Positions 1 through 9,350 of a stretch of 64,000 bases of DNA are shown here, piece by piece. Below the pieces are notes generated by a model. It saw nothing but the letters and a program-made list of their open reading frames with translations, did not search any database and was not told the DNA's origin. This DNA comes from Rhodococcus sp. KRD197 (lineage in GTDB: Bacteria; Actinomycetota; Actinomycetes; Mycobacteriales; Mycobacteriaceae), in NCBI RefSeq assembly GCF_017168235.1, contig NZ_JABFAO010000002.1, positions 248,001 through 312,000 of the forward strand. The letters are read 5' to 3'. A program made the position numbers and the translations under genes. Each line of letters begins with the position of its first letter. Positions within the stretch are counted from its first letter, which is position 1.

Positions 1-1
1 G

Positions 2-565
2 CCGCTGTTCCGTGCGTGGGCACTGTTCCCGCCCTCGGTGGCCACTGGTGACTACGAGCGTTTGCTCGGGAGCGGCTTCCTGCACATCGGGCTGTTTCAC
101 CTACTGGTCAACATGTTCGCGCTCTACATCATCGGACGTGACGTCGAGGCGATCCTGGGCCGCGCGCGGTATGTCGCGGTCTATGCGGTATCACTGCTCG
201 GGGGCAGTGCATCGGTGATGCTGCTCGAATCGCCAATCACCGTCACCGCAGGTGCGTCCGGTGCCATCTTCGGACTGTTGGGCGCCCAGGCGGTAATCCT
301 GGTCAAACTGAGACGCAGCGCGACGCCGGTCCTCGTCATCATCGCGCTGAACATCGTCATCAGCATCTCGATCCCCGGGATCTCGCTCTGGGGACACACG
401 GGCGGATTGGTCGCGGGCGCGCTCGCCACCGCAGGAATCCTGTTTCTGCCCGGCAGCACGCGGTCTCCGAGAATCGGGTGGGCCGCGGTCGCCGCGGTGG
501 CGGCACTTGCGTTGGCGATCATCGGCGTGCGAGTGCTGGACCTGCGCGCGCAAATGGGCGTGTAG
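2..565 (+). CDS. Rhomboid family intramembrane serine protease (5' end outside window)
   Basis: The frame is open from base 2, so the start codon lies before the window. Rhomboids are multi-pass membrane proteases that cut substrates inside the bilayer with a Ser-His dyad. The visible part shows the HIGLFHLLVNMFAL helix with its conserved Asn, the active-site motif GASGAIFG (Ser), and the later helix with GHTGGLVAG that supplies the His. Several hydrophobic segments follow one another and the protein ends after a last helix and a short basic tail. A rhomboid gene between ppiA and the PH-domain/crgA genes is a plausible arrangement here, but ppiA itself is not visible. Substrates are unknown. 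Confidence 0.88.
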   Translation, partial: PLFRAWALFPPSVATGDYERLLGSGFLHIGLFHLLVNMFALYIIGRDVEAILGRARYVAVYAVSLLGGSASVMLLESPITVTAGASGAIFGLLGAQAVILVKLRRSATPVLVIIALNIVISISIPGISLWGHTGGLVAGALATAGILFLPGSTRSPRIGWAAVAAVAALALAIIGVRVLDLRAQMGV

Positions 566-595
566 CAGCCGCTACGGCCTCACCGGCCCGAGGTC

Positions 596-1054
596 TCAGG
601 GCACCAACCCAAGCCTGTCGAGAACGTCGTACACGTCCTGTGGGTTGGTACCGAGATCCCAGCGGCCGAAGATCATCAGCCGATCCTCGTCCTCGCCGGC
701 CCGTCGCACATCGACCTCCAACATCGGCACACGCCGCCCGAGGCGGGGGTACTTCACTACTTCGAGCCGCGAGATCTCTTCGAGCCGGTAGGTCCGAACA
801 CCCGATAGACGCTTGACCGCCAGTCGCTGGGCAGGCGGCTCCCCGGGCGAGGCCGAGCCGTCGTCTATCCACAGGCGCGGTCGTTGGTAACCGGCCAGCG
901 CGGCAATTATCCACAGACCAAGCGCGCCGAGCCCAACCAGGAATCGTCCCGCGGTATCAGTATTGGTTACCGCAGCGGCCACGAGCAGGGCAATTCCGGC
1001 GCCGACCAGCGCAATCACGGCGGGCATCGGCGTCGCCCAAGTGAGTTTATCCAC
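596..1054 (-). CDS. PH-domain membrane protein, Rv0010c-like
   Basis: Small protein with two adjacent N-terminal hydrophobic segments (starting around ATPMPAVIALVGAGIALLV) followed by a bacterial PH-like domain with a conserved RWDLG-type C-terminal motif. It lies next to crgA, as Rv0010c does in mycobacteria. Function is unknown. The start is uncertain. The longest frame begins with ATG at 1099, but its first codons consist largely of repeats of TGTGGATAA (reverse of DnaA boxes) and have no Shine-Dalgarno. A GTG at 1054 gives an N-terminus like the homologue (LTWATP close to the start), and an ATG at 1027 is also possible. I chose 1054 as the compromise. Confidence 0.7.
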   Translation of the reverse strand: MDKLTWATPMPAVIALVGAGIALLVAAAVTNTDTAGRFLVGLGALGLWIIAALAGYQRPRLWIDDGSASPGEPPAQRLAVKRLSGVRTYRLEEISRLEVVKYPRLGRRVPMLEVDVRRAGEDEDRLMIFGRWDLGTNPQDVYDVLDRLGLVP

Positions 1055-1098
1055 AGGCTGGGGAAAGTCTTCAGAGTTATCCACAGGCTTTATCCACA
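865..1098 (+). promoter_or_regulatory. Cluster of DnaA-box sequences
   Basis: Exact TTATCCACA 9-mers occur on the plus strand at 907-915, 1047-1055, 1077-1085 and 1090-1098, and a one-mismatch copy (CTATCCACA) at 865-873. All point the same way, and three fall within 52 bp next to the start of the PH-domain gene. TTATCCACA is the classical high-affinity DnaA box. This is not a typical oriC: there is no dnaA or dnaN and no AT-rich unwinding region. A DnaA-regulated promoter or a titration site is the more likely reading (inference). Confidence 0.6.
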
Positions 1099-1132
1099 TT
1101 GGGGATGAATGACACGCGTGTAAGTCTTCCGG

Positions 1133-1396
1133 TCATCTCCACCGCATGGTCATGATCAGACCGACGACCATGAATCCGAAACCGACGAGGAAGTTCCACG
1201 CACCCAGGTTGTTCATCCACGAGATGTTCTCGGCAGCGAGGTAGTAGACGAGCAACCACAAGAGCCCAACCAGCATGAACCCGAGCATGACGGAGACGTA
1301 TAGCTGACTGGACGGTCCTGCCGCTGCGGAACCAGGGGTGCGGGTCCCGGGTGCGACCACGAAATCCTTCTTCTTCCGGACTTTCGACTTCGGCAT
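1133..1396 (-). CDS. crgA: Cell division protein CrgA
   Basis: 87-residue protein with a basic, polar N-terminus (MPKSKVRKKKDF) and two transmembrane helices at about residues 33-55 and 65-84. This is the usual CrgA size and topology. In mycobacteria CrgA is a septum and pole membrane protein that contacts FtsZ, FtsQ, FtsI and Wag31 and helps hold the divisome together. The ATG at 1396 is preceded on the minus strand by GGAGAA at good spacing; longer upstream extensions of the frame are not protein-like. It is divergent from the DUF881 gene and adjacent to the PH-domain gene, as in Mycobacterium. Confidence 0.93.
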   Translation of the reverse strand: MPKSKVRKKKDFVVAPGTRTPGSAAAGPSSQLYVSVMLGFMLVGLLWLLVYYLAAENISWMNNLGAWNFLVGFGFMVVGLIMTMRWR

Positions 1397-1548
1397 CTGT
1401 TCTCCATTCGTTGTATCGGCGCGCCACCTGCAATTTTTGGGGCGCCACCTGGGAGGCCACGCCACGAACTTCGCGTGAGCGGGTAGCGTTCGCGGTTGAA
1501 GTACACGCTAGCTCAGCATTGCCGCACGGAAGAGCACCGGACGAGAAG

Positions 1549-2295
1549 ATGGACTCGCATAACGCGCCCACAACAGATCGTGTGTGGCAGATCCTGGTGC
1601 TGGTGGTGTGCCTCGTCGTCGGAGTCATGTTGGCCACTACCCGCCAGTTCTCGCACGGTGACGAAATCCGCCGCACCGACACCACCAGGTTGTCGAGTCT
1701 CGTCAGATCGGCACAGGAAAGCGCGGACGAAGCGAAAGCCATCCGCGACGACATGGCAGGCCGTGTGACCGAACGCCAGCAGGCGGCCGGATCCATCGAC
1801 GCGGAAGTGCAGGATCTCCTCGACAGGGTCGACGAATTGGCGGGGCCCGCTGGGATGACCGCGGCGTCGGGCCCCGGAATCGTGGTGACGATGACCGATG
1901 CACCGCGCGGTGAGGACGGTCGCTACGCCTCGGACGCCGCGCCGGACGACCTCGTCGTGCATCAACAGGACGTGCAGAGCGTGCTCAACGCGGTGTGGAG
2001 GGGCGGGGCCACTGCCGTCGCCATGCAGGATCAGCGCATCGTCGAGCGGGTGGCGCCACTGTGTATCGGCAATACGCTTCTCCTCGGTGGCCGTACCTAC
2101 AGCCCGCCCTACGTCGTGACGGCCCTCGGTGATCCGGATCGGCTGGCCGCGGCACTCGCTGACGAACCGGGCGTGCGCGTGTTCCAGCAATACGCTCAGC
2201 GATACGGTCTCGGCTACCGAACCAGCATCTCCGAGAACCTCGACGTGCCTGCCTACGAGGGCAGCGTCCGCATGCGGTACGCCCAGCCTGGATGA
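1549..2295 (+). CDS. DUF881 family membrane-anchored protein (Rv0012-like)
   Basis: 248 residues. One transmembrane helix lies at about residues 13-32 (VWQILVLVVCLVVGVML), followed by an extracytoplasmic coiled-coil stretch (about 45-95) and the DUF881 domain with the GPGIVVTMTDAP motif and a C-terminal ENLDVPAYEGSVRMRYA segment. DUF881 proteins occur beside division and cell-wall genes in actinobacteria; no catalytic role is established. The ATG at 1549 follows a purine-rich stretch (GGACGAGAAG). The frame is open further upstream but that part is not protein-like. The synteny crgA-DUF881-trpG-pknB matches mycobacteria. Confidence 0.88.
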   Translation: MDSHNAPTTDRVWQILVLVVCLVVGVMLATTRQFSHGDEIRRTDTTRLSSLVRSAQESADEAKAIRDDMAGRVTERQQAAGSIDAEVQDLLDRVDELAGPAGMTAASGPGIVVTMTDAPRGEDGRYASDAAPDDLVVHQQDVQSVLNAVWRGGATAVAMQDQRIVERVAPLCIGNTLLLGGRTYSPPYVVTALGDPDRLAAALADEPGVRVFQQYAQRYGLGYRTSISENLDVPAYEGSVRMRYAQPG

Positions 2296-2330
2296 CGGTT
2301 CGGCCGATGCGCTGCCCTATCCTGGGCCTC

Positions 2331-3014
2331 ATGCGCATCCTGGTCGTCGACAACTACGACAGCTTCGTCTTCAACCTCGTCCAGTACCTGGGCCAGCTGG
2401 GCGTCGAGGCGACGGTGTGGCGCAACGACGACGCCAACCTCGCCGACCGCGATGCCGTCGCCGAAGAGTTCGACGGCATTCTGCTCAGCCCCGGGCCCGG
2501 AACTCCGCAGCGGGCAGGTGCCACGATGGAGCTGGTCACGGCAGCCGCGAAGTCGCGCACCCCTTTGCTGGGGGTTTGCTTGGGGCATCAGGCAATCGGC
2601 GCGGCCTTCGGGGCGACCGTCGATCGCGCACCCGAACTCTTGCACGGCAAGACGAGCGAAGTTCACCACACCGGCACGGGAGTGTTGGCAGGACTGGCCG
2701 ATCCGTTCACAGCCACGCGCTACCACTCGTTGACCGTCGTGGACGGCACCATTCCGGACGAGCTCGAGGTGATCGGACGGACCGATTCGGGCCTGGTGAT
2801 GGCGATGCGCCACCGCGAACTGCCCATTCACGGCGTCCAGTTCCACCCCGAGTCGATCCTGACCCAGGGTGGGCACCGGATGCTCGCCAACTGGTTGGCC
2901 GTGTGCGGGGTGGAATCCGAGGATGCTCTCATCGACGAACTCGAGGCGCAGGTAGCTAGCGCGGCGGGATCCCCAGCACCCCGAGGTCGACACTCACGCT
3001 CTGTGACTTCGTGA
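2331..3014 (+). CDS. trpG: Glutamine amidotransferase, anthranilate/aminodeoxychorismate synthase component II
   Basis: 227-residue class I amidotransferase that hydrolyses glutamine to supply ammonia to a chorismate-using partner subunit (TrpE or PabB). It shows the N-terminal ILVVDNYDSFVFNLVQYL, the oxyanion loop LLSPGPGTP, the nucleophile motif GVCLGHQ (Cys83) and the C-terminal HPES with the catalytic His. The start at 2331 gives the canonical MRILVVDNYDSF N-terminus. The 3' end overlaps the convergent pknB gene by 59 bp, so the last roughly 20 residues, a basic tail, are read opposite pknB codons. A fused TrpEG is encoded at 42.3-44.2 kb, so this copy may mainly serve PabB (inference). 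Confidence 0.9.
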   Translation: MRILVVDNYDSFVFNLVQYLGQLGVEATVWRNDDANLADRDAVAEEFDGILLSPGPGTPQRAGATMELVTAAAKSRTPLLGVCLGHQAIGAAFGATVDRAPELLHGKTSEVHHTGTGVLAGLADPFTATRYHSLTVVDGTIPDELEVIGRTDSGLVMAMRHRELPIHGVQFHPESILTQGGHRMLANWLAVCGVESEDALIDELEAQVASAAGSPAPRGRHSRSVTS

Positions 3015-4881
3015 TTTCCGAACCGGCAGGCTCGGCCTGATTGACCACCCGGCCCACAGAGGTGGGATCGAGAGTGTTCTGTGTGCCGGTGGTCAGTGAC
3101 GATGACGAACCCGTCCACCCGGCAGCCTGGAGCGTGGCCAATGCCTGCGCCTCGGTCTGCCCGGTCAGATCCGGCATAGAAATTTTGTCGCCGTTGGACA
3201 CTCGCAAGGTGACGACGTCGCCTTCGGTGACGCTCGATCCGCCGGCCGGGACGGTGGACACGACCTCGCCGCGGGGTTGGCTCGAATCGATGTTCTCGAC
3301 CTCCACTCGGAAGCCTGCCCCCTCGATGTTGGGCTGAGCGACCTCGACCTGCTGGCCGACGACATCGGGGACCCGGACCTGCGCTGGTCCGGTTCCGAGA
3401 GTGATCCTGACCGTCGATCCGACGGAGAGCCCGACCCCGGAGGAAGGGTTCTGATCGACGACTCGGTCGAGCTCCTCCGGTAGCGAGGGCGCCCGAGCGA
3501 TGTTCGTATCGAGCTCGAGCTCGAGGGCGGACAGGGCGCGTTCGGCTTCCTGTTCCGTCAGACCGCGCAACTGCGGTACCTGGGCCTGTTCGGGACCGGT
3601 GGAGACCTCGAGGCTCACCGTGCTCTCGGTTTCGACCTCGGTGCCGGCGCCTGGAGTCGTCGAGATGACGTTTCCGGACGGGACGGTCGCATCGGACCGT
3701 TCCTGAACGGAGACGCGTAGATCGGCCTGCTCGAGCCGTGCTTCTGCGTCCGCGGCCGACATGTTGCTCACGTCCGGAACAGCGACGCGAGCTGGGGTGG
3801 AACCGGGTCCGAGAGACCACAGGAACGCCCCGACGATGCCGAGGACGACAAGCCCGAGGAAGGTGAGCACCGCGATCTTCAGACCACGACGACTGGGCGG
3901 TTCGTCATCATCGGCATGCCGACCGCCGGGGGCCACGGGCTGTGGGTCCGATCCGTCCGGGGACCGCGCCGCCCGTGCATCCATGGATCCGAGGATGGTG
4001 GTGCGATCCTCGTCGTTCATGACGGTCGGGGCGCCAGGACGCTGGCCGCCGAGCACCCGAACGAGGTCAGTGCGCATCTCCGCTGCCGACTGATAGCGAT
4101 TGGCCGGGTTCTTGGCCATGGCCTTGAGGATGATCGAGTCGAGTTCGCGGGGAACCGAGGCATTGACTCGCGAGGGTAGTTCGGGGTCCTCGCGCACGTG
4201 TTGATAGGCGACGGCGACCGGGCTGTCGCCCTTGAACGGCGGCTCACCCGTCAGAATCTCGAACAGGACGCAACCGAGGGAGTAGACATCGGACCGGGCG
4301 TCGACCTGCTCGCCTCGGGCCTGCTCGGGCGAGAGATACTGCGCAGTTCCGATCACGGCAGCCGTCTGCGTCATAGGACTGGAGCTGTCCGACAGCGCAC
4401 GGGCGATACCGAAGTCCATCACCTTGACGGCCCCGGCGTTGTTGATCATCACGTTCGCAGGCTTCACATCGCGGTGGACGATGCCGTTGCGATGACTGAA
4501 ATCGAGGGCCGCGCACACATCCGCGATCACTTCCATCGCACGGCGAGGAGCCATCGGGCCTTCGGCTCGGACGATGTCGCGCAGTGTGCTGCCCTCGACG
4601 TACTCCATGACGATGAACGGCAGTGGTCCGGCTTCGGTCTCGGCCTCACCGGTGTCGTACACAGCGACGATGGCGGGGTGATTCAACGCGGCCGCGTTCT
4701 GAGCTTCCCGACGAAACCGTAGGTAAAAGGTTGGGTCACGGGCCAGATCCGCCCTCAGAACCTTGATCGCCACGTCGCGATCGAGCCGGTTGTCGCGGGC
4801 CAGGTGGACCTCGGACATGCCGCCGAATCCGAGTATCTCGCCCAGCTCGTAGCGGGAGGAGAGCTTACGGGGAGTCGTCAT
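2956..4881 (-). CDS. pknB: Serine/threonine protein kinase PknB with four PASTA domains
   Basis: 641 residues. The cytoplasmic kinase domain (about 11-275) has the glycine loop GFGGMSEV, Lys40, HRDVKPAN (Asp138), DFG (Asp156) and activation-loop threonines at about 171 and 173 in the [12 protein letters not shown] stretch. A basic juxtamembrane linker precedes one transmembrane helix (about 335-356) and four extracellular PASTA repeats that sense muropeptides and lipid II. PknB is the master kinase of growth and division in mycobacteria; substrates there include FhaA, FhaB and CwlM. Its ATG overlaps the pknA stop by 4 nt (ATGA), so translation is coupled. The 3' end overlaps trpG on the opposite strand. 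Confidence 0.96.
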   Translation of the reverse strand: MTTPRKLSSRYELGEILGFGGMSEVHLARDNRLDRDVAIKVLRADLARDPTFYLRFRREAQNAAALNHPAIVAVYDTGEAETEAGPLPFIVMEYVEGSTLRDIVRAEGPMAPRRAMEVIADVCAALDFSHRNGIVHRDVKPANVMINNAGAVKVMDFGIARALSDSSSPMTQTAAVIGTAQYLSPEQARGEQVDARSDVYSLGCVLFEILTGEPPFKGDSPVAVAYQHVREDPELPSRVNASVPRELDSIILKAMAKNPANRYQSAAEMRTDLVRVLGGQRPGAPTVMNDEDRTTILGSMDARAARSPDGSDPQPVAPGGRHADDDEPPSRRGLKIAVLTFLGLVVLGIVGAFLWSLGPGSTPARVAVPDVSNMSAADAEARLEQADLRVSVQERSDATVPSGNVISTTPGAGTEVETESTVSLEVSTGPEQAQVPQLRGLTEQEAERALSALELELDTNIARAPSLPEELDRVVDQNPSSGVGLSVGSTVRITLGTGPAQVRVPDVVGQQVEVAQPNIEGAGFRVEVENIDSSQPRGEVVSTVPAGGSSVTEGDVVTLRVSNGDKISMPDLTGQTEAQALATLQAAGWTGSSSSLTTGTQNTLDPTSVGRVVNQAEPAGSEITKSQSVSVDLGVLGIPPR

Positions 4882-6401
4882 TGCTGTCCTTGTCGATCAA
4901 TGTCCGAAAGATCGTCGTCCGAAAGATCGTCGTCCGGAAGGGTGCTGGCGGGGCGGTCGGCGTTCGAGGATTCGTTGTCGGTGGAATCACGGTCTGCGAA
5001 TGGGTTTCGAGCGGCTTGCGGATCCTCCTCGTCGCCTCCACCGAATCCCGGAATGGTTGGCAGCGTGAAGGACGGGGCCGTGGGAGGAGCGCTCGTGGTC
5101 GTCGTTTCTTCGGTGGTGGTGGTGGTTTCCTCGGTGGTCGTCGTTTCTTCGGTGGTGGTGGTGGTTTCCTCGGTGGTCGTCGTTTCTTCGGTGGTGGTGG
5201 TGGTTTCTTCGGTGGTGGTGCGCTCGGCCGTGGTGGGATCCACGGTCGTTGTCGTCACCACTGGCGGTGTCGTGGTGACGGGATTGAACGGCGCAGGTTC
5301 CTGTTCCTCGCCGTTCAACAGCATGAATCCACCGATGAGAAGTGCCAGTAGGAGCAAGCCCGCACCACCCCAGGCGAGGGCCTTCTGCGCTGAGGACATG
5401 CCGGTGGGCTGCACCGATGAGGGCGCCGCTCCAGTCTGGGGGCCGGTGTACTCGTTGTGCGCCGCCGGCATCATCTGGGTGCTCGATGGAGCCGAGCCCG
5501 GCACCACACCGGGCATCATGACGCGTCCGGTACCCGAACCGCGCCCGTTCCCGGGGGCGGGTGGCCTGCGCCCGGCCCGCACCGCTGCGACAGCGTCGGC
5601 GAACTCGCCGCCGTTCGCGTACCGGGCGACCGGATCCTTGGCCATCGTGATCTCGATCAGCTCGCGCACATTCGCAGGTAGATCGGCAGGTAGCGGCGCA
5701 GGCGTCTCACGTACGTGCTTCATTGCCACGGTCAACGCGCCGTCGCCGAGGAAGGGGCGGGTGCCGGACAGAGCCTCGTAGCCGACGACTCCCAGCGAGT
5801 AGACGTCGCTGGCGGACGTCGCTTCCGAACCCAATGCCTGTTCGGGGGCGATGTACTGCGCGGTACCCATCACCATTCCGGTCTTGGTCACCGGAGAGGC
5901 GTCGACGGCCTTCGCGATACCGAAATCGGTGATCTTCACCTGACCGGCCGGGGTGATGAGGATGTTGCCGGGCTTGACGTCACGGTGGACGACGCCGGCG
6001 CTGTGTGCAACCTGCAGCGACCTGCCGGTCTGCTCGAGCATGTCGAGGGCATGACCCAGCGGGAGCCGTCCGACACGGCCGAGCACCGCGTTGAGCGGCT
6101 CGCCGTTGACCAGTTCCATCACCAGGTATGCCAACGACTCGCCCGCGGCGTCGCGGGTCTCGCCGTAGTCGTAGACCCCGGCGATGCCGGGGTGGTTGAG
6201 CTGCGCGGTGGTGCGGGCCTCGAATCGGAAGCGTTGGAGAAATTCCGGATCCTCGGAGAACTCGGCCTTGAGGACCTTGACGGCTACCTTGCGGTCGAGG
6301 CGGTTGTCCATTGCCTCCCACACCTGGCCCATTCCGCCCGTCGCGATGAGCCGCAGCAGTCGGTAGCGCTCAGCAACGACTGCACCATTACTCAGTGGCA
6401 T
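4878..6401 (-). CDS. pknA: Serine/threonine protein kinase PknA with Thr/Glu-rich extracellular tail
   Basis: 507 residues. The kinase domain (about 13-275) has TGGMGQV, Lys42, HRDVKPGN (Asp141), DFG (Asp159) and an activation loop with several Thr. A proline-rich linker and one transmembrane helix (about 355-378) follow. The outside tail lacks PASTA domains and is dominated by runs of T and E encoded by a DNA tandem repeat. PknA partners PknB in controlling cell shape and division. The ATG at 6401 has a strong Shine-Dalgarno (GGGGAGGTGACC) and yields the expected MPLSNG... N-terminus; an in-frame extension to 6653 runs inside pbpA and is a shadow. The stop overlaps the pknB start. Confidence 0.95.
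   Translation of the reverse strand: MPLSNGAVVAERYRLLRLIATGGMGQVWEAMDNRLDRKVAVKVLKAEFSEDPEFLQRFRFEARTTAQLNHPGIAGVYDYGETRDAAGESLAYLVMELVNGEPLNAVLGRVGRLPLGHALDMLEQTGRSLQVAHSAGVVHRDVKPGNILITPAGQVKITDFGIAKAVDASPVTKTGMVMGTAQYIAPEQALGSEATSASDVYSLGVVGYEALSGTRPFLGDGALTVAMKHVRETPAPLPADLPANVRELIEITMAKDPVARYANGGEFADAVAAVRAGRRPPAPGNGRGSGTGRVMMPGVVPGSAPSSTQMMPAAHNEYTGPQTGAAPSSVQPTGMSSAQKALAWGGAGLLLLALLIGGFMLLNGEEQEPAPFNPVTTTPPVVTTTTVDPTTAERTTTEETTTTTEETTTTEETTTTTEETTTTEETTTTTEETTTTSAPPTAPSFTLPTIPGFGGGDEEDPQAARNPFADRDSTDNESSNADRPASTLPDDDLSDDDLSDIDRQGQQ
5099..5222 (-). repeat. 39-bp tandem repeat inside pknA
   Basis: About three copies of a 39-bp unit made of GGTGGT/TTCTTC blocks (plus-strand view). On the coding strand it gives a 13-residue unit of the type [13 protein letters not shown] in the extracellular tail of PknA. 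Such a repeat is prone to slippage by whole units, so tail length may vary between strains. Confidence 0.8.
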
Positions 6402-6408
6402 CTTCTGG

Positions 6409-7896
6409 TCACCTCCCCTGCAATCCAGCAGCGATGACGGCACGGCCGATCGGCGCCGCCACCGATCCACCCGTTGCCGCGAGTGCGCGGTCGCCGCCGT
6501 CCTCCACGATGACGGCGATCGCGATCTGCGGGTCCTCGGCGGGTGCAAATGCGATGTACCAGGCATGCGGCGGTGTGTTTCGCGGATCGGTCCCGTGCTC
6601 GGCCGTTCCGGTCTTCGACGCGATCTGCACGCCGGGGATCTGGCCCTGCCCACCGGTGTTGTTCTCCGAACCGATCATCAGGCTGGTGAGAGTCTTGGCC
6701 GTTTCGGGACTGATCGCCTGACCCTGCGACTGCGGCGTGGTGGTCGCAAGGTTCGACAGATCGGGTGCCTGAAGCTGGCTGACCAGATGCGGGGCCATCC
6801 GGACACCGTTGTTGGCCACTGTCGCGGCGATCATTGCGTCCTGCAGGGGGGTCAGGGCGACGTCCCGTTGTCCGATGCTGCTCTGGCCGAGCGCGGCATC
6901 GTCCGGGATCGACCCGATGGTGCTGTCGGCGACCGGTAGCGCCAGCGACGTCGTGTCCTCACCGATACCGAAGGCGCTCGCGGTATCGCGAAGCGCGTCG
7001 GCGCCGGTGTCGATACCGAGTTCGACGAAGGCTGTGTTGCAGGATCGCGCGAACGCTTCCCGCAATGTTGCCGTCGCCCCGCCGCCACAGGTGCTGCCGT
7101 TGTAGTTCTCGAGCGAGGTTTCCGTACCGGGCAGGGTGATGGTCGGGGCCGCGGTCAGCTGATCCTCCGGGGTGGCACCGTTCTCGAGAGCGGCGGCGGT
7201 GACCAGCACCTTGAACGTCGACCCGGGCGGGTACGTCGCTGCGATCGCGCGATTGAGCAGTGGCTTGGACGGGTCCGCATTCAAGCTTTCCCACGCTTCT
7301 GCGGTGCCGGCACCCTCGTGGCTCGCCAGCAGGTTGGGGTCGTAGCTCGGGGTGCTGACCATCGCGAGGACGTTGCCCGTCGACGGCTCGATAGCCACGA
7401 CCGACCCGGTGTAGCCGCGCGAGGTGAGCTCCTCGTATGCGACCTGCTGCACGAGCGGATCGATGGTGGTGACGACATTGCCGCCACGGGGATCGCGACC
7501 GGAGACCAGGTCGAACAGCCGCCGTCCGAAGAGGCGGTCGTCGGAACCGTTGAGCACGTCGTCCTCGCTGCGCTCCAGGCCGGTGCTCGAGTAGAGCATC
7601 GAGTAGAAACCGGTGACGGGCGCATTTGCAAGAGGGCTGGACGCCGCTCCGGGATTGGGCGGATACGTGCGCAGATACTTGTACCGATCTTCGGTCGGAA
7701 TCGAGGCAGCGAGTACCTGCCCGCCCGCTGAGATCTGACCCCGCTGGCGGGAGTACTCGTCGAGCAGGACGCGCGAGTTGCGGGGATCCGCACGCAGATC
7801 GTCGGCCTTGATCACCTGCAGGTAGGTGGCATTGGCGAGGAGGGCGACGACCATCACCATGACGGCGATGGAGACGCGGCGCAGGGGAGTGTTCAT
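6409..7896 (-). CDS. pbpA: Penicillin-binding protein PbpA (class B transpeptidase)
   Basis: 495 residues. An N-terminal signal-anchor helix (about 8-24) is followed by a dimerisation-type domain and a transpeptidase domain with the motifs STFK (nucleophile Ser226), SCN (about 285-287) and KTGT (about 428). It cross-links peptidoglycan during elongation or septation and is the expected partner of the SEDS protein encoded just upstream. Its start overlaps the rodA stop by 4 nt, and pknA begins 7 nt after its own stop, so it sits in the middle of the operon. Length and motifs match the mycobacterial PbpA family. Confidence 0.95.
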   Translation of the reverse strand: MNTPLRRVSIAVMVMVVALLANATYLQVIKADDLRADPRNSRVLLDEYSRQRGQISAGGQVLAASIPTEDRYKYLRTYPPNPGAASSPLANAPVTGFYSMLYSSTGLERSEDDVLNGSDDRLFGRRLFDLVSGRDPRGGNVVTTIDPLVQQVAYEELTSRGYTGSVVAIEPSTGNVLAMVSTPSYDPNLLASHEGAGTAEAWESLNADPSKPLLNRAIAATYPPGSTFKVLVTAAALENGATPEDQLTAAPTITLPGTETSLENYNGSTCGGGATATLREAFARSCNTAFVELGIDTGADALRDTASAFGIGEDTTSLALPVADSTIGSIPDDAALGQSSIGQRDVALTPLQDAMIAATVANNGVRMAPHLVSQLQAPDLSNLATTTPQSQGQAISPETAKTLTSLMIGSENNTGGQGQIPGVQIASKTGTAEHGTDPRNTPPHAWYIAFAPAEDPQIAIAVIVEDGGDRALAATGGSVAAPIGRAVIAAGLQGR

Positions 7897-9350
7897 GCGC
7901 GCTTCACCATCTCGGTCTTCGCCTCGGCGATCGGTGCGGCCGGAGTCGGCCGCTTCTTCGGCGTCGCCGGTTCGCGGGCGGCGTCGGAGATCTTGATCAA
8001 CAGGGCCAGAAGCAGATAGTTCGCGAGAAGCGAGGATCCTCCGTAGGACAGGTAGGGCGTGGTGAGGCCGGTGAGCGGGATGAGCTTGGTGACGCCGCCG
8101 ACGACGACGAACAACTGAATCGCGACGGTGAAGGAGAGCCCGGCGGCGAGGAGTTTGCCGAAGCTGTCACGCACCGCCAGCGCCGTCCTCAGGCCGCGGA
8201 TGATGAACACCAGGTACAAGATCAGCACGGCGGTGAGACCGATGAGGCCGAGTTCCTCGCCGATCGCGGCGATGATGAAGTCGGTTTTCGCGAACGGGAC
8301 CTGCGATGGGCGGCCGCTACCGAGACCGGTCCCCGCCAATCCACCGGTGGCGAAGCTGAACATCGACTGCACGATCTGATAGCCGGTGTCGTTGTAGTCC
8401 TCGAACGGGCGCAGCCAGGTGTCGGTGCGGATCTTCACGTGCCCGAACACCTGGTATGCGAACAGGTATCCCACGAGGAGGAGTCCGAAGCCGATGATCA
8501 GCCAGCCGACGCGCTCGGTGGCGATGTAGATCATCACCAGGACGGTGCCGAAGATGAGCAGCGACGAACCCAGGTCCTTCTCGAACACGAGGACCCCCAC
8601 CGACACGACCCACACGAGCAGAATTGGGCCCAGATCGCGGGCACGCGGGAAATCCATGCCCAGCACATGCTTGCCTGCGGAGGTGAACAGATCACGTTTG
8701 GCGACGAGCAGCGACGCGAAGAAGATCAGCAGGAGAATCTTGGCGAACTCGCCCGGTTGAATACTGAATCCGGGAAGTCGGATCCAGATCTTGGAACCGT
8801 TGACCTCGGAGTACGCCGAAGGCAGCAAAGCCGGAATGGCCAGAAAGACAAGTCCGCACAGACCCACCGTGTAGCTGTAGCGGGCCAGCGTGCGGTAGTC
8901 GCGCAGCAGCACCAGCACGGCGATGAAACCGGCGATCGCGAGGGTCGTCCACAGCACCTGCTGGGTCGCGTCCGGGGACGGGATCTCTTGTCCGAGGTAG
9001 GCAGCGGACTGCTGGTCTGCGAGATCGAGCCGATGGATCATGACGAGTCCAAGGCCGTTGAGCAGCGCCACGATGGGTAGCAGCAGTGGATCGGCATAGG
9101 GCGCGAACCGGCGAACGGCCAGATGCGCCACGGTCACCAGGGCCAGGTAGGCGGCGCCGTACTTCGCGAGATCCCACGTGATGGCGTGCTCCTGGCTGGC
9201 CTCGACCAGCAGCAGCGAAAGTGTGGTGATGGCAACCGCGATAGCGAGCAGCAGCAACTCCACGTTGCGGCGGTTCGACAGGACGGGAGCAGGAGCAAAT
9301 CCTCCCGGTGGGCTCGGAAAGGATCCCCCGCCAGACGGATTGGAACTCAT
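7893..9350 (-). CDS. rodA: SEDS peptidoglycan polymerase RodA/FtsW family
   Basis: 485 residues with about ten or more transmembrane helices and the SEDS signature region (LIFGTVLVMIYIATERVGWL, later SYGGSSLLANYL near the C-terminus). SEDS proteins are glycosyltransferases that polymerise lipid II together with a class B PBP, here PbpA. The start at 9350 overlaps the pstP stop by one base (TGATG) and gives a short cytoplasmic Gly/Pro-rich N-terminus before the first helix; the longer frame is not protein-like. The 3' end overlaps the pbpA start by 4 nt. Confidence 0.93.
   Translation of the reverse strand: MSSNPSGGGSFPSPPGGFAPAPVLSNRRNVELLLLAIAVAITTLSLLLVEASQEHAITWDLAKYGAAYLALVTVAHLAVRRFAPYADPLLLPIVALLNGLGLVMIHRLDLADQQSAAYLGQEIPSPDATQQVLWTTLAIAGFIAVLVLLRDYRTLARYSYTVGLCGLVFLAIPALLPSAYSEVNGSKIWIRLPGFSIQPGEFAKILLLIFFASLLVAKRDLFTSAGKHVLGMDFPRARDLGPILLVWVVSVGVLVFEKDLGSSLLIFGTVLVMIYIATERVGWLIIGFGLLLVGYLFAYQVFGHVKIRTDTWLRPFEDYNDTGYQIVQSMFSFATGGLAGTGLGSGRPSQVPFAKTDFIIAAIGEELGLIGLTAVLILYLVFIIRGLRTALAVRDSFGKLLAAGLSFTVAIQLFVVVGGVTKLIPLTGLTTPYLSYGGSSLLANYLLLALLIKISDAAREPATPKKRPTPAAPIAEAKTEMVKRA

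Noticed and set aside
865..1098. Interpretation of the DnaA-box cluster as oriC
   Set aside because: No dnaA or dnaN genes, no AT-rich unwinding element, and too few boxes for an actinobacterial origin.
4804..5781. 325-codon plus-strand frame opposite pknA and pknB with a Ser/Val-rich repeat
   Set aside because: The repeat is the complement of the T/E tail of PknA. The kinase frames are unambiguous.
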